Assembly: GCF_000720185.1 (NCBI RefSeq) | Contig: NZ_JOIY01000025.1 | Location: forward strand, 1 to 64,000 | Source of the DNA: Streptomyces sp. NRRL S-340 | GTDB lineage: Bacteria; Actinomycetota; Actinomycetes; Streptomycetales; Streptomycetaceae | Length of the DNA stretch: 64,000 bases | Direction of reading: 5' to 3' | Part shown: positions 51,235 through 59,899 of the stretch, piece by piece | Position numbering within the stretch: position 1 is the first letter of the stretch | How the letters are laid out: each line of letters opens with the position of its first letter | The notes under the pieces: generated by a model | What the model was told of the DNA's origin: nothing | The model's input: the letters and a program-made list of their open reading frames with translations, nothing else | Database searches by the model: none | Translations under genes and position numbers: made by a program

Positions 51235-52212
51235 ATGGCGCAGGAGCACCGGGGCCACCAGGGTCCGCACGGGCACGACCCCCAGGGCGGCCACGCGTCC
51301 GGCGGACACGAGGACCACCGCCACGGCGACCACGGGTCCGGCGGACACCAGGGCCACCACCACGGCCACGCGGACCTGGACTGGGCCGTGATGGCCCCGC
51401 TGCTGGAGTCGCAGGCGGAACTCTTCACCCCGCTGTACCGGCAGGCGATGGACTGGCTGGCCCGGGAGGCGGCCGCCCCCGGTCTGATCGTGGACGCGGG
51501 CAGTGGCCCGGGGGTGGTCTCCTGCCTGTTCGCCGAGACCTTCCCGGACGCCCGGGTGGTGGCGGTGGACGGCTCAGCGCCGCTGCTGGAGCGGGCCGCC
51601 GCCCGCGCCGCCCGGGTCGGCGTCGCCGACCGCTTCACCACGGTCACCGGCGAACTGCCCGGCGCCCTGTCCGAGCTGGACTACCCGGCCGACCTCCTGT
51701 GGGCCAGCAACAGCCTGCACCACCTCGGCGACCAGCGCGCCGCGCTCGCCGCGTTCGCCGAGCGGCTGGCGCCCGGCGGGACCCTGGCCCTGCTGGAGGG
51801 CGGTCTGCCCGCCCGCTACCTGCCCCGGGACATCGGCCTCGGCCGCCCCGGGCTGCAGGCCCGCCTGGACGCGGTCGAGTCGGAGTGGTTCACACGGATG
51901 CGCGAGGACCTGCCGGACTCCGTCGCCGAGACCGAGGACTGGCCGCGACTGCTGGCCTCGGCGGGTCTGAAGCCCACCGGCACCCGCAGCTTCCTGCTGG
52001 ACCTGCCCGCCCCGCTCTCGGGACCGGCCCGCGCCTACGTCGCCGCCACCCTCGGCCGGCTGCGCGAAGGGGCGGCGGACGGCCTGGGCGCGGAGGACCG
52101 GGACACCCTCGACCGGCTGCTGGACCCCGAGGACGAGGCGAGCGTGCACCGCAGGAAGGACGTCTTCGTGCTGAAGGCGCACACCGTGTACACGGCCGTC
52201 CGCACCGGCTGA
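51235..52212 (+). CDS. SAM-dependent methyltransferase with His-rich N-terminus
   Basis: 325 residues. The first 47 are extremely rich in His, Gly, Asp and Gln (GHQGPHGHDPQGGH, HRHGDHGSGGHQGHHHGH), the composition of metal-storage or metallochaperone segments. The rest is a class I methyltransferase: LIVDAGSGPGVVSCLFAE (motif I, AGSGPG), VVAVDGSAPLLERA, LLWASNSLHHLGDQ and LAPGGTLALLEGG. The His-rich region may bind Ni, Zn or Cu and is probably an N-terminal addition to a normal enzyme. GAGAGG precedes the ATG. Substrate unknown; convergent with the chitosanase gene. Confidence 0.85.
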   Translation: MAQEHRGHQGPHGHDPQGGHASGGHEDHRHGDHGSGGHQGHHHGHADLDWAVMAPLLESQAELFTPLYRQAMDWLAREAAAPGLIVDAGSGPGVVSCLFAETFPDARVVAVDGSAPLLERAAARAARVGVADRFTTVTGELPGALSELDYPADLLWASNSLHHLGDQRAALAAFAERLAPGGTLALLEGGLPARYLPRDIGLGRPGLQARLDAVESEWFTRMREDLPDSVAETEDWPRLLASAGLKPTGTRSFLLDLPAPLSGPARAYVAATLGRLREGAADGLGAEDRDTLDRLLDPEDEASVHRRKDVFVLKAHTVYTAVRTG

Positions 52213-52236
52213 CCCGCCCGCCCCGCCCCGCGCGGG

Positions 52237-52941
52237 TCAGTTCGCGGCGAGGAACTGCCTGGCGAGCTTGTCGCCGAGGGTCACGGCCGCGCTGTGGCTC
52301 TCGATGGGGGACGCCTTCGCGTCCTTGAACAGGATGTACGTCACCCCGGAGTCCGCCCCGCCGGTCTCCGGGTCGGGGTCGATGCCGAGGGCCTTGGCGG
52401 TGGCGTACGACGCCTCGCCGATGATCTTGTCCGGTCCGGTGTCGCCGACGACGGCGTACTCGACCTTGTTGCCGTAGACGACGGCGACCACACCGCCGCC
52501 CTTGATGCCCGAGTCGGCGTAGTTCCAGATGCCGCTGGAGCTGGGGACCACGACGTAGGGCAGCGACTCCGCCTTGAGCGGCTTGCCGTCGGACTGGTGG
52601 AACCTCGTGTCGTCCTGGTACCAGGGGTCGCGGTCCTCGTTGCAGTTGGCGGTGCGCTGTCCGTCGCAGTCGATGTCCATGTCGGCCTTCCAGAACACCG
52701 CGCCGTTCTTGCCGCACACGGGGACGGTGGCCGAGGTCTCCTCGTCGGTCCGGTACTTGCCGTTGGAGATCTGCTGGCAGGACTTCACCTTGGCGAGCAG
52801 GTCGGCCGCGCTGACCGAGCCCTCCTGGGCGGAGCGGGGCGCGGCGGTGCCGCTCGGGCCGGAGGCGTTGGCGGGGAGGACGCCCGCGGCGAGCAGGGCG
52901 GCTCCGGAGGCGGCGGCGAGGGCCAGTGTTCGTATGCGCAC
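52237..52941 (-). CDS. Secreted GH75 chitosanase
   Basis: 234 residues: signal peptide (about 1-27, LALAAASGAALLAAGVLPANA) then a GH75 endo-chitosanase domain with the hallmark segment AVFWKADMDIDCDGQRT, preceded by VPVCGKNG, and followed by YVVVPSSSGIWNY, VVAVVYGNKVEYAVVGDTG and GEASYATAKALGI. It cleaves beta-1,4-glucosamine chains of chitosan outside the cell. GTG start at 52941 with AAGGG upstream. A CsnR-type operator lies 21 bases upstream of the start codon. Confidence 0.9.
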   Translation of the reverse strand: MRIRTLALAAASGAALLAAGVLPANASGPSGTAAPRSAQEGSVSAADLLAKVKSCQQISNGKYRTDEETSATVPVCGKNGAVFWKADMDIDCDGQRTANCNEDRDPWYQDDTRFHQSDGKPLKAESLPYVVVPSSSGIWNYADSGIKGGGVVAVVYGNKVEYAVVGDTGPDKIIGEASYATAKALGIDPDPETGGADSGVTYILFKDAKASPIESHSAAVTLGDKLARQFLAAN

Positions 52942-52961
52942 GGTGGGGGAACCCTTCTGTT

Positions 52962-52974
52962 AGGAAACTTTCCT
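52962..52974 (-). promoter_or_regulatory. CsnR-type operator of the chitosanase gene
   Basis: AGGAAACTTTCCT is a perfect palindrome around a central C and equals the published CsnR consensus AGGAAASTTTCCT (ROK-family repressor of Streptomyces chitosanase genes), located just upstream of the GTG. It implies derepression by chitosan oligosaccharides. Confidence 0.85.
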
Positions 52975-53069
52975 GACCGGGTGCGATACAAGGTGGCCCC
53001 TTGGCCATGTGCGCGTCAAGACTGCGGTGCCGGGATCTTCCCCGGCCTCCAGGACACCGCTGGAAAGGC

Positions 53070-53110
53070 GGGTGCCCCGCCCCCGCCGGGCAGGCGGGGG
53101 CGGGGCACCC
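53070..53110 (-). terminator. Hairpin terminator of the aldo/keto reductase gene
   Basis: 18-bp perfect stem (53070-53087 with 53093-53110) with a five-base loop, 20 bases beyond the stop codon. It also insulates the chitosanase promoter region downstream. Confidence 0.8.
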
Positions 53111-53130
53111 GGTGCGGCGGGCCCGCCGGC

Positions 53131-53967
53131 TCAGACCACGTCGAACGTGGCCGGGTCCGGGCCCAGCCGCCGGTCCTCGTTCAGCGCACTGATCGCCGCC
53201 AGGTCCTCGTCGTCCAGGGTGAAGTCGAAGACCTGGATGTTCTCCTGGATCCGGGACGGCGTCACGGACTTCGGGATGACGATGTTGCCGAGCTGGAGGT
53301 GCCAGCGCAGCACGACCTGGGCCGGGGTGCGTCCGTGCTTCTGCGCGATCGCCACGATCGCCGGGACCTCCAGCAGGCCCTTGCCCTGGCCCAGCGGCGA
53401 CCAGGCCTCGGTGGCGATGCCCTGCTCCGCGTGGAACTCGCGGGCGGCGCGCTGCTGCAGGTGCGGGTGCAGCTCGATCTGGTTGACCGCCGGGACCACG
53501 GACGTCTCGGCGGTCAGCTGCCGCAGGTGCTCGGGCAGGAAGTTGGACGTGCCGATCGCCCGGACCCGGCCGTCGGCGAGCAGCTTCTCGAACGCCTTGT
53601 ACGTGTCGACGTACGTGCCCCGGGCCGGCAGCGGCCAGTGGATCAGGTACAGGTCGACGTACTCCAGGCCGAGCTTGGCCAGGGACGCGTCGAAGGCGCG
53701 CAGGGTGCTGTCGTACCCCTGGTCGCCGTTCCAGAGCTTGGTGGTGACGAAGACGTCCTCGCGCGGGAGGCCACAGGCGGCGATGGCCTTGCCCGTGCCC
53801 TCCTCGTTGCCGTAGATCGCCGCTGTGTCGATGCTGCGGTACCCGGCCTCCAGGGCGGTGGCGACCGCGCGCTCGGCCTCGTCGTCCGGCACCTGCCAGA
53901 CGCCGAAGCCCAGCTGGGGCATCTCGACATCGTTGTTGAGGATGATCGTGGGGACCTGGCTGCTCAC
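53131..53967 (-). CDS. Aldo/keto reductase
   Basis: 278-residue TIM-barrel oxidoreductase with the AKR tetrad: Asp and Tyr in YRSIDTAAIYGNE, Lys in VFVTTKLWNGDQ, His in YLIHWPLP. NADPH-binding segment IPKSVTPSRIQEN is present. Typical of AKR5-type (2,5-diketo-gluconate reductase-like) enzymes that reduce sugars and aldehydes. GTG start at 53967 with AAGGA nine bases upstream. Monocistronic, judging from a strong terminator downstream. Confidence 0.92.
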   Translation of the reverse strand: MSSQVPTIILNNDVEMPQLGFGVWQVPDDEAERAVATALEAGYRSIDTAAIYGNEEGTGKAIAACGLPREDVFVTTKLWNGDQGYDSTLRAFDASLAKLGLEYVDLYLIHWPLPARGTYVDTYKAFEKLLADGRVRAIGTSNFLPEHLRQLTAETSVVPAVNQIELHPHLQQRAAREFHAEQGIATEAWSPLGQGKGLLEVPAIVAIAQKHGRTPAQVVLRWHLQLGNIVIPKSVTPSRIQENIQVFDFTLDDEDLAAISALNEDRRLGPDPATFDVV

Positions 53968-54063
53968 GAGCTGTTGATCCTTCGGTTGTCGTCGAAGTGG
54001 TACTCCTATGGTCAACGATCACGGGCGTCGGCGCATTCCTGCCCCCCCGTTCCGGCCGGTTCC

Positions 54064-55890
54064 TCACGCCCGGTACAGCGCCTCGACCTCGGCCGCGTAC
54101 GCGTTCTCGATCGCCTTGCGCTTCAGCTTCAGGGACGGCGTCAGCAGGCCGTGCTCCTCGGTGAAGGGCTGGGCGAGGATGCGGAAGGTGCGGATGGACT
54201 CCGCCTGGGACACCAGCGTGTTCGCGGCGACCACCGCGCGCCGCACCTCGGTCTCCAGATCGGGGTCGTGCACCAGCTCGGCCGGTGTCGGCTTCGGCTT
54301 GTTCCGCATCTTCAGCCAGTGCTCGACGGCCTCGTGGTCGAGGGTGACCAGGGCGGCGATGTAGGGGCGGTCGTTGCCGACGACGATGCACTGGGAGACC
54401 AGCGGATGGTCGCGCACCCGCTCCTCCAGCACGCCCGGCGCCACGCTCTTGCCGCCGGAGGTCACGAGGATCTCCTTCTTGCGCCCGGTGATGGTGAGGT
54501 AGCCGTCCTCGTCGAGGGCGCCGAGGTCACCGGTGGCCAGCCAGCCGTCGTGCAGCGTCTGGTCGGTGGCCTTCGGGTTGTTCAGATAGCCCTGGAAGAC
54601 GTTGCCGCCGCGCAGCCAGACCTCGCCGTCGTCGGCGATGTGCACGGTGACCCCGGGGATCGGCTGCCCCACGGTGCCGTAACGGGTGCGCTCGGGAGGG
54701 TTGGCGGTGGCGGCGGCCGTCGACTCGGTCAGACCGTAGCCCTCGTAGATCTGCACGCCCGCGCCCGCGAAGAACAGCCCCAGCCGCCGGTCCATGCCCG
54801 ACCCGCCGGACATGGCGTTGCGGATCCGGCCGCCCATCGCCGCGCGCACCTTGGAGTACACCAGCTTGTCGAAGAGCTGGTGCTGCATGCGCAGCGCGGC
54901 CGACGGGCCGGGGCCGACGCCCCACGCCTTCGCCTCGATCGCGTCCGCGTACTTCACGGCGATGTCCACGGCCTTCTCGAAGGGGCCCTCGCGGCCCTCG
55001 GCCTCGGCCTTGCGCCGGGCCGCGTTGAACACCTTCTCGAAGATGTACGGCACCGCCAGGATGAACGTCGGCCGGAACGCCTGGAGGTCCGGCAGCAGCG
55101 CGGCGGCGTGCAGTTGCGGCTGGTGGCCGAAGCGGACCCGGCCGCGGATCGCGGCCACCTCCACCATGCGGCCGAAGACGTGCGCGAGCGGCAGGAACAG
55201 CAGCGTGGCCGCCTCGTCCCCCCGGCGGGAGCGGAACACCGGCTGCCACCGGTCGATCACCGTGTCCGCCTCGGTCATGAAGTTGCCGTGGGTCAGGACA
55301 CAGCCCTTGGGGCGGCCGGTGGTGCCGGAGGTGTAGATCACCGTCGCGACCGATTCCGGTGTCACCGCCTCGCGGTGCCGGTGCACCACGTCGTCCTCGA
55401 TGTGCGCGCCCGCGTCGTACAGCTCCTGCACGGCCCCCGAGTCGAGCTGCCACAGCCGGCCCAGGCGCGGCAGCCGGTCGATGACGGTGGCGATCGTCAT
55501 GGCGTGGTCCTCGTGCTCGACGATCGCCGCCGACACCTCGGCGTCGTAGAGCATCCAGAAGCACTGCTCGGCCGAGGAGGTGGGATAGACCGGCACCACC
55601 TGGGCGCCGATGGTCCACAGCGCGAAGTCGAAGAGCGTCCACTCGTAGCGGGTGCGGGACATGATGGCGACCCGGTCGCCGAAGCGGACGCCCTGGGCGA
55701 GCAGGCCCTTGGCGAGGGCGAGCACCTCGTCGCGGAACTCGGCGGCGGTCACCTCGCGCCACTCGCCCCTGCCGTCCTTGCGGCCGAGCGCGATGCGCCC
55801 CGGGTCGTCCTGGGCATGCTGGAACACGACGTCGGCCAGGCCGCCCACCGGCGGTGCCGACGCCGACGGAGGGCTGGTGAACTCGCGCAA
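54064..55890 (-). CDS. Long-chain acyl-CoA synthetase (AMP-binding, FadD15-like)
   Basis: 608 residues of the ANL superfamily. P-loop YTSGTTGRPKGCVLTHGN (about 165-182), IYEGYGLTEST, DGWLATGDLGALDEDGYL and the ITGRKKEILVTSGGKSVAP hinge and lysine region are complete. The domain order and length match long-chain fatty acid-CoA ligases of actinobacteria (FadD15 type). The start is TTG 55890 with GGAGCGGGG upstream, as in relatives beginning MREF. A TetR-type inverted repeat lies about 190 bases upstream. Confidence 0.92.
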   Translation of the reverse strand: MREFTSPPSASAPPVGGLADVVFQHAQDDPGRIALGRKDGRGEWREVTAAEFRDEVLALAKGLLAQGVRFGDRVAIMSRTRYEWTLFDFALWTIGAQVVPVYPTSSAEQCFWMLYDAEVSAAIVEHEDHAMTIATVIDRLPRLGRLWQLDSGAVQELYDAGAHIEDDVVHRHREAVTPESVATVIYTSGTTGRPKGCVLTHGNFMTEADTVIDRWQPVFRSRRGDEAATLLFLPLAHVFGRMVEVAAIRGRVRFGHQPQLHAAALLPDLQAFRPTFILAVPYIFEKVFNAARRKAEAEGREGPFEKAVDIAVKYADAIEAKAWGVGPGPSAALRMQHQLFDKLVYSKVRAAMGGRIRNAMSGGSGMDRRLGLFFAGAGVQIYEGYGLTESTAAATANPPERTRYGTVGQPIPGVTVHIADDGEVWLRGGNVFQGYLNNPKATDQTLHDGWLATGDLGALDEDGYLTITGRKKEILVTSGGKSVAPGVLEERVRDHPLVSQCIVVGNDRPYIAALVTLDHEAVEHWLKMRNKPKPTPAELVHDPDLETEVRRAVVAANTLVSQAESIRTFRILAQPFTEEHGLLTPSLKLKRKAIENAYAAEVEALYRA

Positions 55891-56307
55891 ACCCCGCTCC
55901 CGCTCTCAGTCCGGCTCGGTCCGGTTCGCCTCCGGTGCGCTGGTGACGCTCCGCACAGGCCGTGAAAGCTACCCCACGGGGCCGCGGCCCGGGAGGGGGG
56001 CCAAAAGCGAGGGCTGCTCACGTCGGCCCAGGTCAGCGTCGGAAAATACCCGCACATGGGGAAGGGTCGGACAGAATTTCTTACGGTTCAGTAAGTTTCG
56101 GTGCCGGTATCTCCACCGAATCTGTACGACCCCTGACGGCGCCGGGGCGGCCGGGACCCGGCGCGGCGCCCGCGCCGCGCCCGCCCCGTGGCCTCCCGCG
56201 CGGCAGGTGCGGCCGCCCGCCCCGGCACCGCAGGAGCCGTCCCGGTGCCGACGGCCACCGGCCCGGCCCGCGGCGCCCGGGCCGGGTCAGCGGCGGGCCG
56301 GGCCGGG
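55891..56307. other. 417-base control region upstream of the acyl-CoA ligase
   Basis: No gene is supported. It holds one locally AT-richer patch (56070-56100) with an inverted repeat and, on the minus strand, GGGTATTTT at about 56044-56052 that may be part of a promoter. The part nearest the LysR gene (56120-56307) is GC-rich, low-complexity and repetitive (GGGCCGGGTCAGCGGCG twice). Confidence 0.5.
56080..56095. promoter_or_regulatory. TetR-type inverted repeat CTTAC-N6-GTAAG upstream of the acyl-CoA ligase
   Basis: CTTAC (56080-56084) and GTAAG (56091-56095) are perfect 5-bp arms. The site has the same outer arms and total length as the repeat at 5543-5558, so one TetR-family repressor could bind both; in this context a fatty-acid-responsive regulator is plausible. 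Confidence 0.4.
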
Positions 56308-57171
56308 TCAGCGGCGGTGCAGGTGCTCGCCGCCCGCCAGGATCGCCTTGGCCAGGGCGTCGGCCGCGTGCTGGGCGGACGGGCGGTGCCGGCCGTGGAC
56401 CAGGACGAAGTCGACCCGGCCCAGCTCCGGCAGCCCGGCCCGCTCCGGGACGCGGACCAGGCCGGGCGGGATCAGCCCGCGCGAGTGGGCCATCACGCCG
56501 AGCCCCGCACGGGCGGCGGCGATCAGCCCGTTGAGACTCCCGCTGGTGCACGCGACGCGCCACGGGCGTCCCTGCCGTTCCAGGGCCTCGAAGGCGAGCG
56601 CCCGGGTGATGCCCGGCGGCGGATAGACGATGAGCGGCACCGGCCGGTCCGGGTCCAGCCGCAGCCGCTCCGTGCCGATCCACACCAGACGGTCCCGCCA
56701 CACCGGTTCCCCCCGCGGGTCCTGGGGGCGCCGCTTGGCCAGCACCAGATCCAGTTTCCCGGCGGCCAATTGCTCGTGCAGGGTGCCCGACAGCTCCACC
56801 GTCAGCTCCAGGTCGACCTCGGGATGCCCGTGGCGGAAGCCCTCCAGGATCTCCGGCAGCCGGGTCAGCACGAAGTCCTCCGACGCGCCGAAACGGAGCC
56901 GGCCGCGCACCCGGGTGCCGGTGAAGAACGCCGTCGCCTGCTCGTGCGCCTCCAGGATCCGGCGGGCGAAGCCCAGCATGGCCTCACCGTCCTCGGTCAG
57001 CTCGACCGAGTGGGTGTCGCGGGTGAACAGCAGCCGTCCGGTGGCGTCCTCCAGCCGTCGTACGTGCTGGCTGACGGTCGACTGGCGCAGCCCGAGCCGC
57101 CGGGCCGCCTGGGTGAAACTGAGCGTCTGCGAGACGGCGAGGAAGGTGCGCAGGTGAGCGGGGTCGTACAC
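56308..57171 (-). CDS. LysR family transcriptional regulator
   Basis: 287 residues: N-terminal winged HTH (LRTFLAVSQTLSFTQAARRLG, RQSTVSQHVRRLEDATG in parts) and a periplasmic-binding-like effector domain (RGRLRFGASEDFVLTRLPEIL in part). It is divergent from an SBF-type transporter gene with a 206-base gap containing a LysR-style inverted repeat, so it probably controls that transporter and itself. GTG start at 57171 matches the family start. Confidence 0.9.
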   Translation of the reverse strand: MYDPAHLRTFLAVSQTLSFTQAARRLGLRQSTVSQHVRRLEDATGRLLFTRDTHSVELTEDGEAMLGFARRILEAHEQATAFFTGTRVRGRLRFGASEDFVLTRLPEILEGFRHGHPEVDLELTVELSGTLHEQLAAGKLDLVLAKRRPQDPRGEPVWRDRLVWIGTERLRLDPDRPVPLIVYPPPGITRALAFEALERQGRPWRVACTSGSLNGLIAAARAGLGVMAHSRGLIPPGLVRVPERAGLPELGRVDFVLVHGRHRPSAQHAADALAKAILAGGEHLHRR

Positions 57172-57191
57172 GGGGCCCAGGCTAGCGCCCG

Positions 57192-57212
57192 GTCATCGCG
57201 GGACGTGATGAC
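57192..57212. promoter_or_regulatory. LysR-type operator candidate
   Basis: GTCATC, nine bases, GATGAC: a perfect 6-bp inverted repeat 20 bases from the LysR start codon, in the divergent gap. Spacing fits the recognition site of LysR dimers. Confidence 0.5.
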
Positions 57213-57377
57213 AGTGAGAGCGGTATGACGGATTCCCGATCGCCGGGGGGTGGAGGACGATGGAGCGGGGACCCGTCGGTCTCCCGCCCCGCCGCCGGAC
57301 GAGTGGACGGGGCAGGACGGACGGTCAAGACGACTGATCAAGACGGATGATCAGGACGGACGAGCAAGTGGAGCACC

Positions 57378-58523
57378 GTGAAACGCCTGCGCTGGCCGAG
57401 CTGGATGCCGATCGACCCGTACATCGTGCTGCTGCTGGCGACGGTGGGCCTGGCCGCGCTGCTGCCGGCCCGCGGCGGCGCCGCCCACGCGGCCTCCGGC
57501 GCCTCCACCGCCGCCATCGCCTTCCTGTTCTTCCTCTACGGCGCCCGCCTCTCCACCCGTGAGGCGCTGGACGGACTCAAGCACTGGCGGCTCCACGTCA
57601 CCGTCCTGGCCTGCACCTTCGTGGTCTTCCCGCTGCTCGGCACGGCCGCCCGCGGACTGGTCCCGGTCCTGCTCGACCAGCCGCTCTACCAGGGGCTGCT
57701 GTTCCTCACCCTCGTGCCCTCGACCATCCAGTCGTCGATCGCCTTCACCTCCATCGCCCGCGGCAACGTGCCCGCCGCGATCTGCGCGGGTTCCTTCTCC
57801 TCGCTGGTCGGGATCGTCCTCACCCCGCTGCTCGCCGCGGCGCTGCTGGGCAGCAGCGGCGGCGGCTTCTCGGCGCACTCGCTGGTCACGATCGTGCTGC
57901 AACTGCTCGTGCCGTTCGTCGCGGGGCAACTGCTGCGGCCGTGGATCGGGGGTTTCGTGGCCCGGCACAAGAAGGTGCTCGGACTCGTCGACCGCGGCTC
58001 GATCCTGCTCGTCGTCTACACCGCGTTCAGCGAGGGCATGGTGCGCGGCATCTGGCACCAGGTCAGCCCACTGCGCCTGGGTGCCCTGCTCGCCGTGGAG
58101 GCCGTGCTGCTCGCCGTGATGCTCGCCCTGACCTGGTACGGCGCCAAGGCGCTGGGTTTCGGGCGGCAGGACCGGATCGCGATCCAGTTCGCCGGTTCCA
58201 AGAAGTCCCTCGCCTCCGGCCTGCCCATGGCGAGCGTCCTGTTCGGCGTCCACGCCTCGCTGGCCGTGCTGCCGCTGATGCTCTTCCACCAGATGCAGCT
58301 CATGGTGTGCGCGGTGATCGCCAAGCGCAGGTCGCACGACCCGGAGGCTAACGCTTCGCAGGGGAATGCCCGGGCGGCGGACACCGGCGAGGCGGAGGCA
58401 CCGGGAGGGGACACCGGTGGGACGGACGCGCCGGACGGGCAGGAGAGCGCGGCACCTGGGAGTGAGCCCGCGGCGTCTCCGGCCCGGCCCGGCGCGGCTG
58501 GCGCGGCGCCCCGCCCTCGGTGA
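57378..58523 (+). CDS. Bile acid:sodium symporter (SBF/BASS) family transporter
   Basis: 381 residues with about ten hydrophobic segments (IVLLLATVGLAALLP, AIAFLFFLYGARLS, GLLFLTLVPSTIQSSIAFTSIARGN in parts, IQFAGSKKSLASGLPMA). The SxxAFTSIARGN and GSKKSLA motifs match the SBF-like group (PF13593) of Na+-coupled organic anion transporters. The last 55 residues are a hydrophilic Ala/Gly/Glu/Pro tail whose end and stop codon lie inside an 83-bp repeat. Probably regulated by the divergent LysR protein. Substrate unknown. Confidence 0.88.
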   Translation: MKRLRWPSWMPIDPYIVLLLATVGLAALLPARGGAAHAASGASTAAIAFLFFLYGARLSTREALDGLKHWRLHVTVLACTFVVFPLLGTAARGLVPVLLDQPLYQGLLFLTLVPSTIQSSIAFTSIARGNVPAAICAGSFSSLVGIVLTPLLAAALLGSSGGGFSAHSLVTIVLQLLVPFVAGQLLRPWIGGFVARHKKVLGLVDRGSILLVVYTAFSEGMVRGIWHQVSPLRLGALLAVEAVLLAVMLALTWYGAKALGFGRQDRIAIQFAGSKKSLASGLPMASVLFGVHASLAVLPLMLFHQMQLMVCAVIAKRRSHDPEANASQGNARAADTGEAEAPGGDTGGTDAPDGQESAAPGSEPAASPARPGAAGAAPRPR

Positions 58524-58812
58524 GGCCGCCCCGGCGTCCTGTCCTGGGTGAGGCCGCCCCGGTTGTCCCGCGCCCCCGGTGAGGCCGTTCCGGCGTCCCG
58601 TCCCTGGCTGGGTGAGGGGGCGCGGCGACGGTTGCGGTGAGGGCGGCGTCCCGTCCTGGGTGAGGCGGGCGCGGCGAGCGGGCGCGGTGAGGCCCCCACG
58701 GCGGTCCCGCCCGTGGCTGGGTGAGGCGAGCGCGGCGCCCCGCCCTCGGTGAGGCCGCCCCGGCGTCCTGTCCTGGGTGAGGCCGCCCCGGTTGTCCCGC
58801 GCCCTCGGTGAG
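58501..58812. repeat. GC-rich repeat region with an 83-bp near-identical direct duplication
   Basis: 58501-58583 and 58730-58812 are identical except one base (C/T at 58576/58805), 229 bp apart. Between and after them (to about 58895) smaller units containing GGTGAGGC recur roughly every 30 bases. The first copy includes the transporter's last codons and stop. The gap 58524-58922 (399 bases) holds no other gene; spacing is too irregular and units too similar to flanks for CRISPR. Confidence 0.85.
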
Positions 58813-58922
58813 ACGGGCGCGGTGAGGCCGCCCCGGCGTCCCGCCCTCGGTGAGGCCGCTCCCGGCGCCTCGCCCCGGTGAGGTCGTGGCGATGCCGTCC
58901 CGGTGACCGTCGCGGGCTCCGT

Positions 58923-59840
58923 TCAGGGCCGCAGCACCACCTTGCCGAGGTTGCGGTGTCCCTCGATCGCCTCGTGCGCCCGCGCCGCGTCCTGGAGCGC
59001 GAACTCCGCGTGCACGGCGGGCCGCACCATCCCCTGTTCGAACAGCCGCCACAGCTCCAGCCGCCACCGCTCGTACAGCCCGGGCTGTTCGCGGGCGACG
59101 CGGGCCATCTGGAAGCCGGTCACCGACCTGGCACCGACGAGCAGGTCGTACGCCCGGATCGTCCCGCCGCCCGAGCTGTAGGCCACCAGCCGTCCGCCCG
59201 GGGCGAGCGCGGCGACCGCCGGGGTCAGGAGGTCTCCGCCGACCGCGTCGAGGACGCAGTCGACCGGGGCGCCCCAGTCGTCGTCGCCGTAGCGGACCAC
59301 CTCGTCGGCCCCGAGGCTGCGGACGAAGTCCGCCTTGGCCGGGTCGGACACCGCCGCCACGACCCGGGACGCGCCCCGCACCCGGGCGAGCTGGACCGCG
59401 AGGTGCCCCACGCCGCCGGCCGCCGCCGTCACGAGCACCGACTCGCCCCGCCTCAGCCGTGCGGCGTCCAGGGCGCCGAGGGCGACGAGGCCGCTGCGGA
59501 CCAGGGCGACCGCCTCGGTGAAGGAGGCGCCGCCGGGCACGGGGGAGGCCATGGCCTCGTGCAGCAGGGCGAAGTCGGCGTAACCGTGCGCGAAGCAGAG
59601 TCCGGTGACGCGGTCGCCGGGCCGGAAACGGGTGACGTCCGCGCCGACGGCCGTCACCTCACCGGCGACCTCCCCGCCCAGCGGGATCGGCTCGGCGGCC
59701 TCGGTGACCTTGCGGACGACGGGCAGGGTGACCCCGACGGCCGCACAGCGCACGAGGACTTCCCCCGGACCCGGCTCGGGCACGGGCACCTCTTCGACGA
59801 AAAGGGGGCCACCGGTCGATTCGTACCGCACGCGGCGCAT
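58923..59840 (-). CDS. Zinc-binding-dehydrogenase family quinone/alkenal oxidoreductase (MDR superfamily)
   Basis: 305 residues: GroES-like N-terminus (VEEVPVPEPGPGEVLVRCAAVGV in part, GGEVAGEVTAVGADVTRFRPGD in part) and Rossmann NADPH site VTAAAGGVGHLAVQLA. The structural and catalytic zinc cysteines are missing, as in the quinone oxidoreductase branch. It would reduce quinones or enals. GGAGG lies four bases before the ATG at 59840. Divergent from a MarR regulator with two operator-like repeats between them, suggesting induction by a quinone or phenolic stress. Confidence 0.9.
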   Translation of the reverse strand: MRRVRYESTGGPLFVEEVPVPEPGPGEVLVRCAAVGVTLPVVRKVTEAAEPIPLGGEVAGEVTAVGADVTRFRPGDRVTGLCFAHGYADFALLHEAMASPVPGGASFTEAVALVRSGLVALGALDAARLRRGESVLVTAAAGGVGHLAVQLARVRGASRVVAAVSDPAKADFVRSLGADEVVRYGDDDWGAPVDCVLDAVGGDLLTPAVAALAPGGRLVAYSSGGGTIRAYDLLVGARSVTGFQMARVAREQPGLYERWRLELWRLFEQGMVRPAVHAEFALQDAARAHEAIEGHRNLGKVVLRP

Positions 59841-59899
59841 CGCACCTCCACAGACAGGAAGGTCGGGAGGGGGCAGGTCCGCCGCGCTCACCGAAGATT

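Noticed and set aside
58501..58922. CRISPR-like array
   Set aside because: Repeat units vary, spacing is irregular and the spacers resemble the repeats; no cas genes are present.
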